A stretch of DNA of 58,916 nt, taken from the NCBI RefSeq assembly GCF_022539665.2, contig NW_026712504.1, positions 1 through 58,916 on the forward strand, in the 5' to 3' direction. Positions 23,231 through 37,079 of the stretch are shown one piece after another; the stretch's first letter is position 1, and every line of letters starts with the position of its first letter. The position numbers and the translations under genes were made by a program. Under the pieces are notes generated by a model. It searched no databases. It worked only from the letters and a program-made list of their open reading frames with translations, and was not told the origin of the DNA. The DNA is from Daphnia carinata. Lineage: Eukaryota > Arthropoda > Branchiopoda > Diplostraca > Daphniidae.

Positions 23231-26200
23231 ACATTCAAACAGCATCTAATATACGTGTATTCAATGTGAATATAGTGTAAGACAGTGAGTTTCAATATCT
23301 ACATTCAAACAGCATGAAATATACGTGTATTCAATGTGAATATAGTGTTATAGAATCAGTTTCAATATCTACATTCAAACAGCATCAAATATACGTGTAT
23401 TCAATGTGAATATAGTGTTATAGAATCAGTTTCAATATCTACATTCAAACAGCATGAAATATACGTGTATTCAATGTGAATATAGTGTTATAGAATCAGT
23501 TTCAATATCTACATTCAAACAGCATCAAATATACGTGTATTCAATGTGAATATAGTGTTATAGAATCAGTTTCAATATCTACATTCAAACAGCATCAAAT
23601 ATACGTGTATTCAATGTGAATATAGTGTTATAGAATCAGTTTCAATATCTACATTCAAACAGCATGAAATATACGTGTATTCAATGTGAATATAGTGTTA
23701 TAGAATCAGTTTCAATATCTACATTCAAACAGCATCAAATATACGTGTATTCAATGTGAATATAGTGTTATAGAATCAGTTTCAATATCTACATTCAAAC
23801 AGCATCAAATATACGTGTATTCAATGTGAATATAGTGTAAGACAGTGAGTTTCAATATCTACATTCAAACAGCATGAAATATACGTGTATTCAATGTGAA
23901 TATAGTGTTATAGAATCAGTTTCAATATCTACATTCAAACAGCATCAAATATACGTGTATTCAATGTGAATATAGTGTTATAGAATCAGTTTCAATATCT
24001 ACATTCAAACAGCATGAAATATACGTGTATTCAATGTGAATATAGTGTTATAGAATCAGTTTCAATATCTACATTCAAACAGCATCAAATATACGTGTAT
24101 TCAATGTGAATATAGTGTTATAGAATCAGTTTCAATATCTACATTCAAACAGCATGAAATATACGTGTATTCAATGTGAATATAGTGTTATAGAATCAGT
24201 TTCAATATCTACATTCAAACAGCATCAAATATACGTGTATTCAATGTGAATATAGTGTTATAGAATCAGTTTCAATATCTACATTCAAACAGCATGAAAT
24301 ATACGTGTATTCAATGTGAATATAGTGTTATAGAATCAGTTTCAATATCTACATTCAAACAGCATGAAATATACGTGTATTCAATGTGAATATAGTGTTA
24401 TAGAATCAGTTTCAATATCTACATTCAAACAGCATCAAATATACGTGTATTCAATGTGAATATAGTGTTATAGAATCAGTTTCAATATCTACATTCAAAC
24501 AGCATCAAATATACGTGTATTCAATGTGAATATAGTGTTATAGAATCAGTTTCAATATCTACATTCAAACAGCATGAAATATACGTGTATTCAATGTGAA
24601 TATAGTGTTATAGAATCAGTTTCAATATCTACATTCAAACAGCATCAAATATACGTGTATTCAATGTGAATATAGTGTTATAGAATCAGTTTCAATATCT
24701 ACATTCAAACAGCATCAAATATACGTGTATTCAATGTGAATATAGTGTTATAGAATCAGTTTCAATATCTACATTCAAACAGCATGAAATATACGTGTAT
24801 TCAATGTGAATATAGTGTTATAGAATCAGTTTCAATATCTACATTCAAACAGCATCAAATATACGTGTATTCAATGTGAATATAGTGTTATAGAATCAGT
24901 TTCAATATCTACATTCAAACAGCATGAAATATACGTGTATTCAATGTGAATATAGTGTTATAGAATCAGTTTCAATATCTACATTCAAACAGCATGAAAT
25001 ATACGTGTATTCAATGTGAATATAGTGTTATAGAATCAGTTTCAATATCTACATTCAAACAGCATGAAATATACGTGTATTCAATGTGAATATAGTGTTA
25101 TAGAATCAGTTTCAATATCTACATTCAAACAGCATCAAATATACGTGTATTCAATGTGAATATAGTGTTATAGAATCAGTTTCAATATCTACATTCAAAC
25201 AGCATCAAATATACGTGTATTCAATGTGAATATAGTGTTATAGAATCAGTTTCAATATCTACATTCAAACAGCATCAAATATACGTGTATTCAATGTGAA
25301 TATAGTGTTATAGAATCAGTTTCAATATCTACATTCAAACAGCATCAAATATACGTGTATTCAATGTGAATATAGTGTTATAGAATCAGTTTCAATATCT
25401 ACATTCAAACAGCATCAAATATACGTGTATTCAATGTGAATATAGTGTTATAGAATCAGTTTCAATATCTACATTCAAACAGCATCAAATATACGTGTAT
25501 TCAATGTGAATATAGTGTTATAGAATCAGTTTCAATATCTACATTCAAACAGCATGAAATATACGTGTATTCAATGTGAATATAGTGTTATAGAATCAGT
25601 TTCAATATCTACATTCAAACAGCATCAAATATACGTGTATTCAATGTGAATATAGTGTTATAGAATCAGTTTCAATATCTACATTCAAACAGCATGAAAT
25701 ATACGTGTATTCAATGTGAATATAGTGTTATAGAATCAGTTTCAATATCTACATTCAAACAGCATGAAATATACGTGTATTCAATGTGAATATAGTGTTA
25801 TAGAATCAGTTTCAATATCTACATTCAAACAGCATCAAATATACGTGTATTCAATGTGAATATAGTGTTATAGAATCAGTTTCAATATCTACATTCAAAC
25901 AGCATGAAATATACGTGTATTCAATGTGAATATAGTGTTATAGAATCAGTTTCAATATCTACATTCAAACAGCATGAAATATACGTGTATTCAATGTGAA
26001 TATAGTGTTATAGAATCAGTTTCAATATCTACATTCAAACAGCATCAAATATACGTGTATTCAATGTGAATATAGTGTAAGACAGTGAGTTTCAATATCT
26101 ACATTCAAACAGCATGAAATATACGTGTATTCAATGTGAATATAGTGTTATAGAATCAGTTTCAATATCTACATTCAAACAGCATCAAATATACGTGTAT

Positions 26201-28266
26201 TCAATGTGAATATAGTGTTATAGAATCAGTTTCAATATCTACATTCAAACAGCATGAAATATACGTGTATTCAATGTGAATATAGTGTTATAGAATCAGT
26301 TTCAATATCTACATTCAAACAGCATCAAATATACGTGTATTCAATGTGAATATAGTGTTATAGAATCAGTTTCAATATCTACATTCAAACAGCATGAAAT
26401 ATACGTGTATTCAATGTGAATATAGTGTTATAGAATCAGTTTCAATATCTACATTCAAACAGCATGAAATATACGTGTATTCAATGTGAATATAGTGTTA
26501 TAGAATCAGTTTCAATATCTACATTCAAACAGCATCAAATATACGTGTATTCAATGTGAATATAGTGTTATAGAATCAGTTTCAATATCTACATTCAAAC
26601 AGCATGAAATATACGTGTATTCAATGTGAATATAGTGTTATAGAATCAGTTTCAATATCTACATTCAAACAGCATCAAATATACGTGTATTCAATGTGAA
26701 TATAGTGTTATAGAATCAGTTTCAATATCTACATTCAAACAGCATCAAATATACGTGTATTCAATGTGAATATAGTGTTATAGAATCAGTTTCAATATCT
26801 ACATTCAAACAGCATCAAATATACGTGTATTCAATGTGAATATAGTGTTATAGAATCAGTTTCAATATCTACATTCAAACAGCATGAAATATACGTGTAT
26901 TCAATGTGAATATAGTGTTATAGAATCAGTTTCAATATCTACATTCAAACAGCATCAAATATACGTGTATTCAATGTGAATATAGTGTTATAGAATCAGT
27001 TTCAATATCTACATTCAAACAGCATGAAATATACGTGTATTCAATGTGAATATAGTGTTATAGAATCAGTTTCAATATCTACATTCAAACAGCATGAAAT
27101 ATACGTGTATTCAATGTGAATATAGTGTTATAGAATCAGTTTCAATATCTACATTCAAACAGCATCAAATATACGTGTATTCAATGTGAATATAGTGTTA
27201 TAGAATCAGTTTCAATATCTACATTCAAACAGCATCAAATATACGTGTATTCAATGTGAATATAGTGTTATAGAATCAGTTTCAATATCTACATTCAAAC
27301 AGCATCAAATATACGTGTATTCAATGTGAATATAGTGTTATAGAATCAGTTTCAATATCTACATTCAAACAGCATGAAATATACGTGTATTCAATGTGAA
27401 TATAGTGTTATAGAATCAGTTTCAATATCTACATTCAAACAGCATGAAATATACGTGTATTCAATGTGAATATAGTGTTATAGAATCAGTTTCAATATCT
27501 ACATTCAAACAGCATGAAATATACGTGTATTCAATGTGAATATAGTGTTATAGAATCAGTTTCAATATCTACATTCAAACAGCATGAAATATACGTGTAT
27601 TCAATGTGAATATAGTGTTATAGAATCAGTTTCAATATCTACATTCAAACAGCATCAAATATACGTGTATTCAATGTGAATATAGTGTTATAGAATCAGT
27701 TTCAATATCTACATTCAAACAGCATGAAATATACGTGTATTCAATGTGAATATAGTGTTATAGAATCAGTTTCAATATCTACATTCAAACAGCATCAAAT
27801 ATACGTGTATTCAATGTGAATATAGTGTTATAGAATCAGTTTCAATATCTACATTCAAACAGCATGAAATATACGTGTATTCAATGTGAATATAGTGTTA
27901 TAGAATCAGTTTCAATATCTACATTCAAACAGCATGAAATATACGTGTATTCAATGTGAATATAGTGTTATAGAATCAGTTTCAATATCTACATTCAAAC
28001 AGCATGAAATATACGTGTATTCAATGTGAATATAGTGTTATAGAATCAGTTTCAATATCTACATTCAAACAGCATGAAATATACGTGTATTCAATGTGAA
28101 TATAGTGTTATAGAATCAGTTTCAATATCTACATTCAAACAGCATCAAATATACGTGTATTCAATGTGAATATAGTGTTATAGAATCAGTTTCAATATCT
28201 ACATTCAAACAGCATCAAATATACGTGTATTCAATGTGAATATAGTGTAAGACAGTGAGTTTCAAT
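23231..28266 (+). repeat. 70-bp tandem satellite, array 2 (about 72 monomers)
   Basis: Same monomer, orientation and C/G dimorphism as array 1. Rare GTAAGACAGTGAG units fall near 23278, 23838, 26078 and 28248, spaced by whole multiples of 70 bp. The array ends abruptly in KDZ copy 2. Confidence 0.98.
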
Positions 28267-28347
28267 ACATATCAGGCACAGAAACTTTCTAGTTATTAGT
28301 ATTAATGAATCCTGCAAATTAAACTGATAGAAATATGTCTAATTTAG

Positions 28348-28979
28348 GTACTGAAGAATCAAATTGCGCTGAAATGACCATCCAAGAAAGGAAAAAAATA
28401 GCTGCAGAAAAGATTGAAGCAACTATTGATGAGGTAGTCAAGTGGGCGAACGAATTTTGTAAAGGAACGGAGAGGGAAATTGACAACACAGATGAAGGTA
28501 GAAACAATTTTAATGTAATTCATTGTCTAAGTTACATATGTTAAGAGAGCTTATTAATTTATACTGATTAATTTGTAAATCAACCGACACGTCGATAGCT
28601 GATGAAGAAGGTGTTAATGTTTGCGAATTAAATGAAGAGATTTTCCAGGACAATCTATCGAACCTTCCACATGAAAAGCGTGATATAGCATTTGAGGTAA
28701 CAGGGCGATGGGACTCAATCGCTGATGAAAAAAAGCAGGTGATTATTAACGTTAAAACTTAAACAATATATCTATTACAAATAAATTTGCATTACAGATG
28801 ATAGCACTGAATCCATAAGTATTTCCGATCAGTTAACTGTCTCTTGTCGGGAGAAGACGCAAATTTGGACCGAGATCGATAGTGAATCGGAGTCAGAGTT
28901 GTATTATGGGGAACGGTCGGAATGCTCTAAAAATCACCGATCAAATTTCAATACAGCCAAGGTTTTAATTTGCACGTAG
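28348..28979 (+). pseudogene. Truncated copy of the KDZ accessory gene
   Basis: It matches the last exons of the antisense gene at 19099-20406, but the first four exons are missing because the satellite joins within the preceding intron at 28266/28267. The remaining exon starts at 28348 after the TCTAATTTAG acceptor. It cannot make the full protein. Confidence 0.6.
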
Positions 28980-29529
28980 TTTGTGGTAAGTTAGTTTTCG
29001 AGCGAAATATCTTTTTCTTTCTAGGTTTCTGCCACAAAGAAGTTTCGTTTGGTTTGAGGACGAACTTCTCTTATTCATTATGTTTTAACTGGGCTTCAAT
29101 TTATGAAATAAACGTGATCAAACCCTGAATGTTTGTGCGAATTCTTTTCGTGGCTTAAGTCATGTAGTATTGTTTAATGTATTGGTGTTTTCACTGTTAA
29201 CTTATTGGTATAAAACTTGGAAAAGCGATGTAAAGTGGTAACTTCCTGAGGGTGTAGCGGGTGTATTATTCCATCTCCAGCCAAAAGGCATTAGAGGTCC
29301 CTCCTTTGCCAACGAGTACCAGCACAAAAATGGTGCAAAAAGTAGGACAAATTATGTTGTTAATTACTCTTCGTAGACTTGGCTGTTCCTGTGTAAGCAG
29401 AAAACTGCGGAGAAGGTAGTGACAGGCGGATAAAAGTCGTTTATCTAATGTTATACGCCACATTCGTTTAAAAGGGTTTTTCCACCTGATTTTTCTTTTC
29501 AATTAGTAGTTTTTGTCTCAAGCTTGATG

Positions 29530-30364
29530 TTAAAGTTTGAACGCAAATTCTTTGCCAGTATTAATATTAGGTTGGTTCACAATTCTTCTTCCAAACTGGC
29601 TAAAGCTTGTTCTTCGAGACAAAGAAAATGATGGGCCTGCTTGCCTGTCCAGAACTACATAGCAACATTTAACATTAGATTTTAGTAACATACACCTTCG
29701 TTAAGTCACTAGTATATGGAGAAAATGCAACATCACTTCCCTAGAATATTCCTCTTCCATGATGTAGTCATTTAATAGTGCTGTCCAACAAATTTGTTGC
29801 TGCTTGCCTATCCAGAACAACATAACAACATTAATGTTGCAAATCAAAATGCAGAATTTAGATTTTAGTTACACTTACCTTCTTTACTTTTAGTTCACAA
29901 GTATATAGAGGAAGTGCAACGTCACTGGTCAGCCTAGAAAACTTCTTTTCCAATACTTTAATAGTCTGCTGTTGAAATTTGTTGCTACTTGCCTGTCCAG
30001 AATTACATAACATAATGTAACGTTACATATGAAACTACAGATTGCAGAATTCAATTATACATACCTTCTTTAGTTCACCAGTGTATGGAGGAAACACGAC
30101 ACCAATGGTCAGCCCAGAAAACTTCTTTTCCAATACACTAATAATCTGGTGTTCAACAAATTCGCTGCTGCTTGCCTGTACAGAACTTCGTAACAACATT
30201 TAACGTTGCAGATGAAAATACAGAATGCAGATTTTAGTTATACTTACTTTCTTCAGTTCACAAGTATAGGGAGAAAAAACAACATCAATGGTCAGCCCAG
30301 AAGATTTCTGTTCCAAGACGTTAATAGTCTGCTGTTCAACAAATATGTTTTTCATCGATTCCAT
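29530..30364 (-). pseudogene. Copy 2 of the tandem-exon repeat gene
   Basis: This is the reverse complement of 17696-18548 with the same exon and intron series; the start codon complement is at 30362-30364. The exon-4 region differs: near 29762 it reads GATGTAGTCATTTAATAGTGC where copies 1 and 3 have the regular unit, so the repeat unit here is further damaged. Confidence 0.55.
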
Positions 30365-31144
30365 AGTACATGCAAGAGCTTGGTTTATTTATCGTGATAA
30401 GTATCAGTATATTGGTCAGCATTTTTTCTCAAAACTAGGAAACATTTTTAAAAATTAAAATTTTAGTGCTGTCAAAACCACAACAGTATAAACACAGAAA
30501 GAAAAGTACGTTGCAGTTGTCCTAATCTTAAAAATGCGCATCTATATCAATGGTATAAGTATGAATATCGATTTACAACATTAGGTATACAGGTTCTTTA
30601 TTCATATGTTTTTTAAAAACCATGTTCCGGTTTAAGAGAAGTTCACAAAAGAACTCGACACATAAACATTTCTTCTATAGATAAACGTGGCATTTCGGCG
30701 GCATACAATTACACAACGTCATGACATAAGGAAATTGAAATACCTACTTTTCTGTATTACGAGCTGCTTCTGAAATGTAGAAAGACACCATTCTCTATTT
30801 AAAGAAAATAGGTTGACTAAATTTATGCAGCTGTTAACCATCGTTTGCCGAAAACAACCATAGTAATAAGTTCATTTCATACTGCTCCGTTGTATTACAA
30901 AAATTTCGTAAACTGAGGTGCAATAAAAAGAAGAAAATTGTTTGAATATGAGAATTGCGAAAACACAACGAATGGGAACTTTCAATTGGCAATTGGAAAC
31001 TATGGAGTCATTCCATCAACCCGAAACGTCCTACAGCTGGTCTGACTAAGAAGAAATTTGCCATTAAACTTGTATCTGAAGAGATTGAACATGATAAAAA
31101 TGTAATTGATTTTTTGATGTATCTTAGTTGCAATTTTTTAATTT

Positions 31145-32080
31145 ACCACAAGTAATGCTGTATTTTTTTTCCGGTGAAATAAAATGTATCTTCCTACATT
31201 TAAATTCCCCGCAGTAAAAAAATGGCCGCCACTTGCTAGTAGCTGATTGGACGATTATTTTTGGGATTTTATATGATAATGACGTCGAATAAAATAGAAT
31301 CCAATGCACTGTTAGATGCACTGAATCATGGGAATTCTAAAAATCTCTAAGTTGAATCGAAATTGTGATTATTAATGCCCAAACGAGCCCGGCAAAGTTT
31401 CGTTGTTTTGACAGTTCCCCCTTCCCCTCAAAATTAAAGCAATTTTTAAAAAAATTATTGCTACTTTATTATAGGTCCAAAGTTAATAAATCTTACAGAA
31501 ATGGATAGCTCTTAACGAGATCTATCAAAATCTGTAGGATTTTAAGTGGGAAAATGAAAAAACAAAAATTTCAAAAGGCGTTGTAACTTTTTCGTTTTCT
31601 CAGTTAGGTCGAGTTCTGAGATGACCCGCAAAAACGAAAAAGTAAAAACTTTTTTGGGAATTTGTTGTTTTTCTTTTTACCACTATAGTTTTGGCACCAA
31701 TCGATAGATCTCCTTAAAAGCTATCAGTCGCTATAAAATTTGTTAATTTTAGAACAATAAATAAATAGCGATTAATTTTTCAAATTATGTTTAAATTTGG
31801 AGGAAGGGGGAACTGGTCAAAACAACGACGATTTGTCCGGCTCGTTTGGGCATTAATAATTAGCATTTCAATCCCACGTAGTGATTTTTATAATTCCCAT
31901 GATTCAGCGCATGTAATAGTACATTGGATTTTATTTTATTCAACGTAATTATCATATAAAATTCCAAAAATTTACGCGAAACAACTGCTGGCATCTGGCG
32001 GCTGTTTTTCATCGGGAATTTAAATGTATAACGGTACATCTTGTTTAACCCCAAAAACAATATAACATTACTTATGTTTA
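31145..32080. repeat. Foldback inverted repeat in KDZ copy 2
   Basis: Near-identical to the 15975-16910 structure, in reverse orientation. Confidence 0.85.
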
Positions 32081-32119
32081 CTTTAAAAATGCAACGTGGA
32101 TGCACCAAGAAGCCAATTA

Positions 32120-33955
32120 TCTACTCTCTTTATAAAAGCCAAAGGTCTATTTGTGGGTGGAGTTTGTTTGTGTATCTGTCTGTGTGTTTGTCCGAAAAAC
32201 CTAACGGCGTGCGCACGCAGTGATTGGTTCGTGTGCAGTCACCTGATTTTTTTCTACCTTGAAAAAGGTTCAACTACCTGAAAAAAGGTTCGACTACCTG
32301 AAAAAAGGCTTAAACTGCCTTTGGCAAAGCTTAACCTTTTCCTTCCCTTTTGCCATCCGTTTTATCATTGGTCGTATTGACATCACGTGTTTTTTTTTCT
32401 ACCTGGAAAAAGGTTCGACTACCTGAAAAAGGTTCGACTACCTGAAAAAAGGTTCGACTACCTGAAAAAAGGTTCGACTACCTGAAAAAAGGTTCGACCT
32501 GCCTACGGCTCAGCTTAACCTTTTCCCGTTTTATGTTTTTCCTTTTTTTAATCATTTCCAATCACCAGATTCCGCATTTTAGCAATCCGTTTTCACCATC
32601 ATTGACACATTGACGTCAGACGAAATTCAGCTACCAAACGACGTAGACAAAAACGTCCTGCTGTCATATTTTAACTATGGTAAGCGATTTCTTATACCAC
32701 AATTTTTTTCCAAAATTCAACATTTCTGTTTGTTTCAATATAATTTTCATTTAAACAGGTGATAATTCAGTTGCCAGTGGTTTCTTTTGATGTCTCTTGT
32801 TGTACTAGAAAATGTTTTTTTTCCCTGCTCATTTAAACAGGTAACATCCTACATTCAAATTTGTATAACTCATTTGCAGATATTAGCTTGCAACAAGTTC
32901 CATTACCCTCAAGTTAACGTTGTTCAACTTTTTCAACATTGTCCAGTTGAACGGGCTTGGCATTTCTAATTCAGTTTTATTTTTAGATGGGTCAATGTTT
33001 GTGTTGACTAATTGACTATTGCCTACATTCCAGAACGGCAGTGGCATCATCTGAAGTCAACAAATTTCTTTCGCTCACATTTGATCAACAAAAGGCAATG
33101 TCACCTTATACGTGCACAGCACTACTGGTCTACGATAGTAATCTTTTACATTAAGTTTAACAAAACATGTTTGCTTAAGGTATTCAACATGTATTTTTCA
33201 TCAGGTACCTCAAACCTCCACATATAAACATTCAACAGGAACCTCCATCCTCACCCGCTCTTCACTTCCACTTCAGTTCTCCTTCAACAGGTGTTGATAT
33301 GGTATGGTAAGCAATAGACTATGGTTTACGTTCTCAAAAAGTGTTGCTTCATCTGAATCACACAAATTTTCTAATATTTACAGGTGAAATATTACTTGAG
33401 TTTCAATCTGCAAATTTTTCAAACACACTCTATTTGCAACTTTCACAGTGTAGTGCTACGTGAAGGAGGACTGCTGAGCAAAAAGTGTAATACCAGACTT
33501 ACAGGTGACAAGCATACAGCAAATAACAATGACAGCATTACAGTAATACCACAACCAGTAATATAAAACAAGCATCATTCAACCTTTCATTGTTCATTTG
33601 TCAATAGGTACCTCATTGAAACGGTGACGCAAGGGCAAAAACAAAAAAAAACCTTAAAATACTTTAAAAAAACCTGCTGCTTCTTTGGTTCCGTTACATT
33701 TTAACAATGTTGGTGCAATACAGTGACAGGCTGCAGCTTGTATTGGAATATGAATTGGCAGTTTCTGAAATTTGCAAATTGTGTTCTAAAAGTGACTAAT
33801 GCAGAACAAGCTGCACTCAGATGCTTGCTGCAAATTTCACAAACACAATTGGTTCCCAACTTTGTTTAGCCGTGAACAATGTGAGAAAACGATCGTTTAC
33901 TAATTCAATTGTGGCCCATAAATCAGATACCGACGGAATAGTGCAAGTATTATAA
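32120..33955 (+). mobile_element. Helitron 5' fragment
   Basis: It begins TCTACTCTCTTTATAAAAGC immediately after an A, at the same KDZ target site as the Helitron at 42032. The 5' subterminal region has multiple copies of a roughly 20-bp GGTTCGACTACCTGAAAAA motif. Sequence similar to 42032-43560 continues to about 33600; a diverged block resembling the later Helitron interior (about 48870 on) then leads into unrelated sequence. No 3' CTAG hairpin end is found nearby. No Rep or helicase domain, so non-autonomous. Confidence 0.75.
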
Positions 33956-34055
33956 TTTCAAAGTAAAAAAAAAACCGTTTCAAATAATTCACAAACGCTT
34001 AGTTTTATTAGTCTGCTGTTACAAGGAACTACCGTTACAGAAAAGTCGCCTTTAT

Positions 34056-34908
34056 TTACAATTTGGTTTCAGGTTTTTCAATTTTATCATCCATTTGTTC
34101 GAGTGCCACTCTCCTGCATGTGAGCAAATGTACGTGTTGCCGTGCTAAGCCTACCATCGTCTCCATAGCTGATGCGTGCATGAAAGCCCTAGGAAACAAT
34201 GGTAATTTTGATTTAGAACATGCGATTCATATATGATTTTAATATACAACAATATAGGTTTTAGCTGCAAATATACACGATAATTAAACATGATTTAATG
34301 CATACTTACTGTTTTGCAGCAGTTCTCGCTTCTGCTAATCTCTTCTCCATTTCCTTCATTAAACTGATGGCCTGGTTCTCTGGATACTTGCGATATCGCA
34401 GCAGTGCCGCTGCTTCCTTTTTTCTTTTTTCTTCGATGTTTTTCTTCTCCTTGATTTCCCTAAGTTTTTGTTCTATTTCCCTGCTTTCACGATTGATTTT
34501 CCTCTTTTTTTCTAACAATTCCTTTTCGATCATACTACCTTCTTCTTCGTCATGGTGTTTATCTGTTTCTTCCTCTACTTTTCTCTTTTCTGTATTATTT
34601 TCATCTCCATCATTACCGGCTTCACCTACTTCTTTCTCTGCGATTCTCTGCTCCATCTTTCTTTCATCTTCACGCTCACTATCTCTGCCTACTTTTTCCT
34701 CTATGTTTTTCTTCCCGTCCCCCAGTGCAGCGACCGAAACTTGATTTTCTTCTTCTTCTTCTTCTTCTTCCATGATCGTTTCAAAGACAGACACAACGAC
34801 TTCTTCGTCAACGAGAGGCATTTGCGACAAAATGTGGTCTACACTATCATCGTCTGACTCCATGCTTTCTATTGAAGAAACTAGCTCTTGTGAATATGCT
34901 GACGCCAT
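34056..34908 (-). CDS. Two-exon acidic coiled-coil protein, unknown
   Basis: Exon 1 runs from ATG at 34908 to 34310 with a GTAAGTATG donor. The intron is 34189-34309. Exon 2 runs from 34188 to the TAA at 34056-34058, joining in phase and giving about 244 residues. The N-terminal third is acidic with a poly-Glu stretch (residues about 47-54). Residues about 70-200 are a highly charged Glu/Lys/Arg coiled coil. The C-terminus is a short amphipathic segment with a Cys. An AATAAA overlaps the stop region. The frame is fully open, unlike the neighbouring gene fragments, so this may be a functional host or TE gene. The family is not recognised; charged coiled coils give many false matches. Confidence 0.6.
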
Positions 34909-35583
34909 TAATCCACTTTGACAACTTTTACTGGTGTGCTTGATTGAAAAAGAAATACAACGCGGCTACCCACATAGCACATCTCTGCCGTCGGATGTCC
35001 GACTGGGATCCGAACATCCGTTAGATATCCTGTGCCATATCGGGTTGTTCCATGGATGTCCGTCGGCTATTAGAATTTGAAGCCCGGTGGAGGTGCCAAA
35101 ACAAAATCCTGAGGACGTCCCTACAACAGCAAATAGGAGTTCAAATATTTTTTCTTTTTTCTAAATAAACGTTGTTAAAAAAAATTTAAACCATGTTTTA
35201 AATCGTTTTCGAAAAGGATTTAATATATAATGTAATAAAAATGTCCGTTATAAAATTGAACTCTCGTAGAAAAAATTTTTTTATTAAAAATTAGACCACG
35301 GCAAATGACATGATAAAATGTTAAACACATTACGTAACACATTGTTTTTGATCGGATTGCTGCATACTAGCCTGTTAATTTATTGACAAAATAATAATTG
35401 TTAAGTTAGTATTACTACTGTAAGAATTAGTTGCTTTTTTTAGTTTCTTTTTTCAATGCGTTGGGATGCAATGGATTAAACTCATTAAAAAAAATAGAGA
35501 ATGAAAAAAAGAGTAAATCAAGAGTTGAGCAGGAGAGAGAGCGGCTGACTGGACTAGGGGATCTTCAGTATAGGTGCGTTGAT
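34909..35583. other. Intergenic stretch with dyad-rich GGATGTCC block
   Basis: From about 34988 to 35110 there are several GGATGTCC/GGACATCC-type motifs (CGGATGTCCGAC, CGAACATCCG, GGATGTCCGTCGG, GGACGTCC), which suggests a repeat-element end or a protein-binding cluster. From 35150 to 35580 the sequence is AT-rich with nothing recognisable. Confidence 0.4.
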
Positions 35584-37022
35584 TCACATGCCTTGTGGTA
35601 AAGCGACAGACTGCTGCCCATCGGCCACATCCTGGACCAGTCGATTCAATTCGGGAGCTTCTTTCAAAGCTACCAGAGTTGCGGCCAAATCTTCTGGATC
35701 CAACAATCCCGGTAGTGTCACGGAATCGCTCAACGCCGACAAAGGGTAGCCATCGCCATTGTCCGAACAACTGAACGAAAGATCGGAATCCATATTGGTT
35801 ACGGCTGCATTCAAAATAAATTAATTACAATAACACTTCCAATCCAAAGAAGGTCAGATAAACATACCAGAATTAGATCCTTGAAAATGAATTTGGGAAA
35901 AATTGGCGGAAGAAGGATCTTGTAAAGCTTCCGCACCTAATCTATCTAGGCATGGAGCCAATTCCTGATGATTATTGGCGTAAACCTCGCTAATGATTTC
36001 GTTGAAGCTTTCCAATTCCTGTTGGGCAGCATCGAGCTGAACGAAGCCCTCCGTTCCTGCATCGCCTTTGGGTACAAGAGGATCAGTTACGTAAAAAAAA
36101 ATACAATTCTCTTTTGATTTGAATTCACCATTGTTGGCATTCGAATTGAAATCGTTCCATTCGGCGGGTACGGGCGTGGCCGTGTAGCTGTACGGGCTGC
36201 TGGTGGCGGATGCGTTGTACGTGGAATTCCTGCTGCCGCAAGCGAAGGGCGTGCTGGGTTGCGACGCGGTCGCATAGCCTTGTCCAACTACCATACGACC
36301 GTACGAGACATGACTTACAGTGGGGTTGCGATCAGTTTCATATCTGGTGATACCTTGAGACTGGAATTGCTGGAACATGCGGTGAGGCGGGACAGACTGT
36401 GAGCGATTCATGACCGAGTCAGCGATTGACAATGCTCGGAGCTGAATCTAGAAGACCCTCGATCTCTTGGGCGAGTGGGTCGCTACCCCATAGATGTGGC
36501 ACAGCATTGTTAAGCGTGGTCTGGACTAGGCCGGAAGCGGATATTTGGTGAGGACTCAAACCCAGAACTACGCTGGCCGAAACATGGCGTTGACGCAAAT
36601 CTTGGCAGATGCGCTCACTTCCTCTTGGTTCCGTCTAATATGTGGGGGAGCAATTTTAGGTATGACGTCATATATGAATAAACGTGTTTTTTTTTTTTTA
36701 CCTGTTGCGGGAAGGATTGAACGAGAAGCGACAGAGGTGCGGATCGAGGCAATGAAGGTGATCCACAGGAACTGTGACGTGAGCGCACAGAGGCATTAAA
36801 CAGTCCATCTTGACCGTGATTCATCAGAGAAGGCGTTGCATATGGCGTGTGACGGACTGTAATTGAGGCTCCGGATCAGTGACGAACTCGATTGACCAGC
36901 AGATTAGAGGCTGAATTATGGCGCGATCGGTTAACCGATATCGGCGTATTGAGCGGCGATACAAAAGCCGAATCGTTGCTGACGCTACTGGCCTCTGTAA
37001 CGAAAGAAGTCGGGGTGTCCAT
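35584..37022 (-). pseudogene. Ser/Pro-rich transcription-factor-like gene fragment (RFX-like?)
   Basis: On the minus strand, open segments run 37022-36712, 36634-about 36430, about 36432-35866, and 35814-35584, with a recognisable intron at 36635-36711 (GTAAAA...TTAG) and another at about 35815-35865. The protein is rich in Ser, Pro, Asn and Arg, with motifs such as NTPISVNRSRHNS and NRSQSVPP. These remind me of the C-terminal regions of large RFX-family factors, but I cannot confirm it. Breaks: an in-frame stop at 36876-36878, and a frame change near 36425-36440. The retained introns show a DNA-level copy. The C-terminal end (LDPEDLAATLVALKEAPELN) looks like an acidic activation helix. Confidence 0.4.
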
Positions 37023-37079
37023 GGTCATGGCCAAAAATTCATTTTTTTAACGTTTTTCTTTCTTTTTCCAGCTGAAATC

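Larger units (their letters stand above)
28267..32119 (-). mobile_element. KDZ copy 2, inverted and truncated at both sides
   Basis: The sequence is the near-identical reverse complement of about 19816-15940 in copy 1. It lacks the right TIR and the 5' exons of the accessory gene (cut at the satellite junction) and all transposase exons (cut by the Helitron 5' end at 32120). It keeps part of the accessory gene, the tandem-exon gene and the foldback repeat. Confidence 0.92.

Noticed and set aside
5534-28266. Regular repeats that might be a CRISPR-like array
   Set aside because: The 70-bp units are contiguous with no unique spacers; this is a eukaryotic tandem satellite.
32096-32281. ORFs crossing the KDZ-Helitron junction in copies 2 and 3
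   Set aside because: They span an insertion border and cannot be native genes.
34298-34857. Plus-strand ORFs opposite the coiled-coil gene
   Set aside because: Ser/Phe-rich shadows of a Glu/Lys-rich coding strand.
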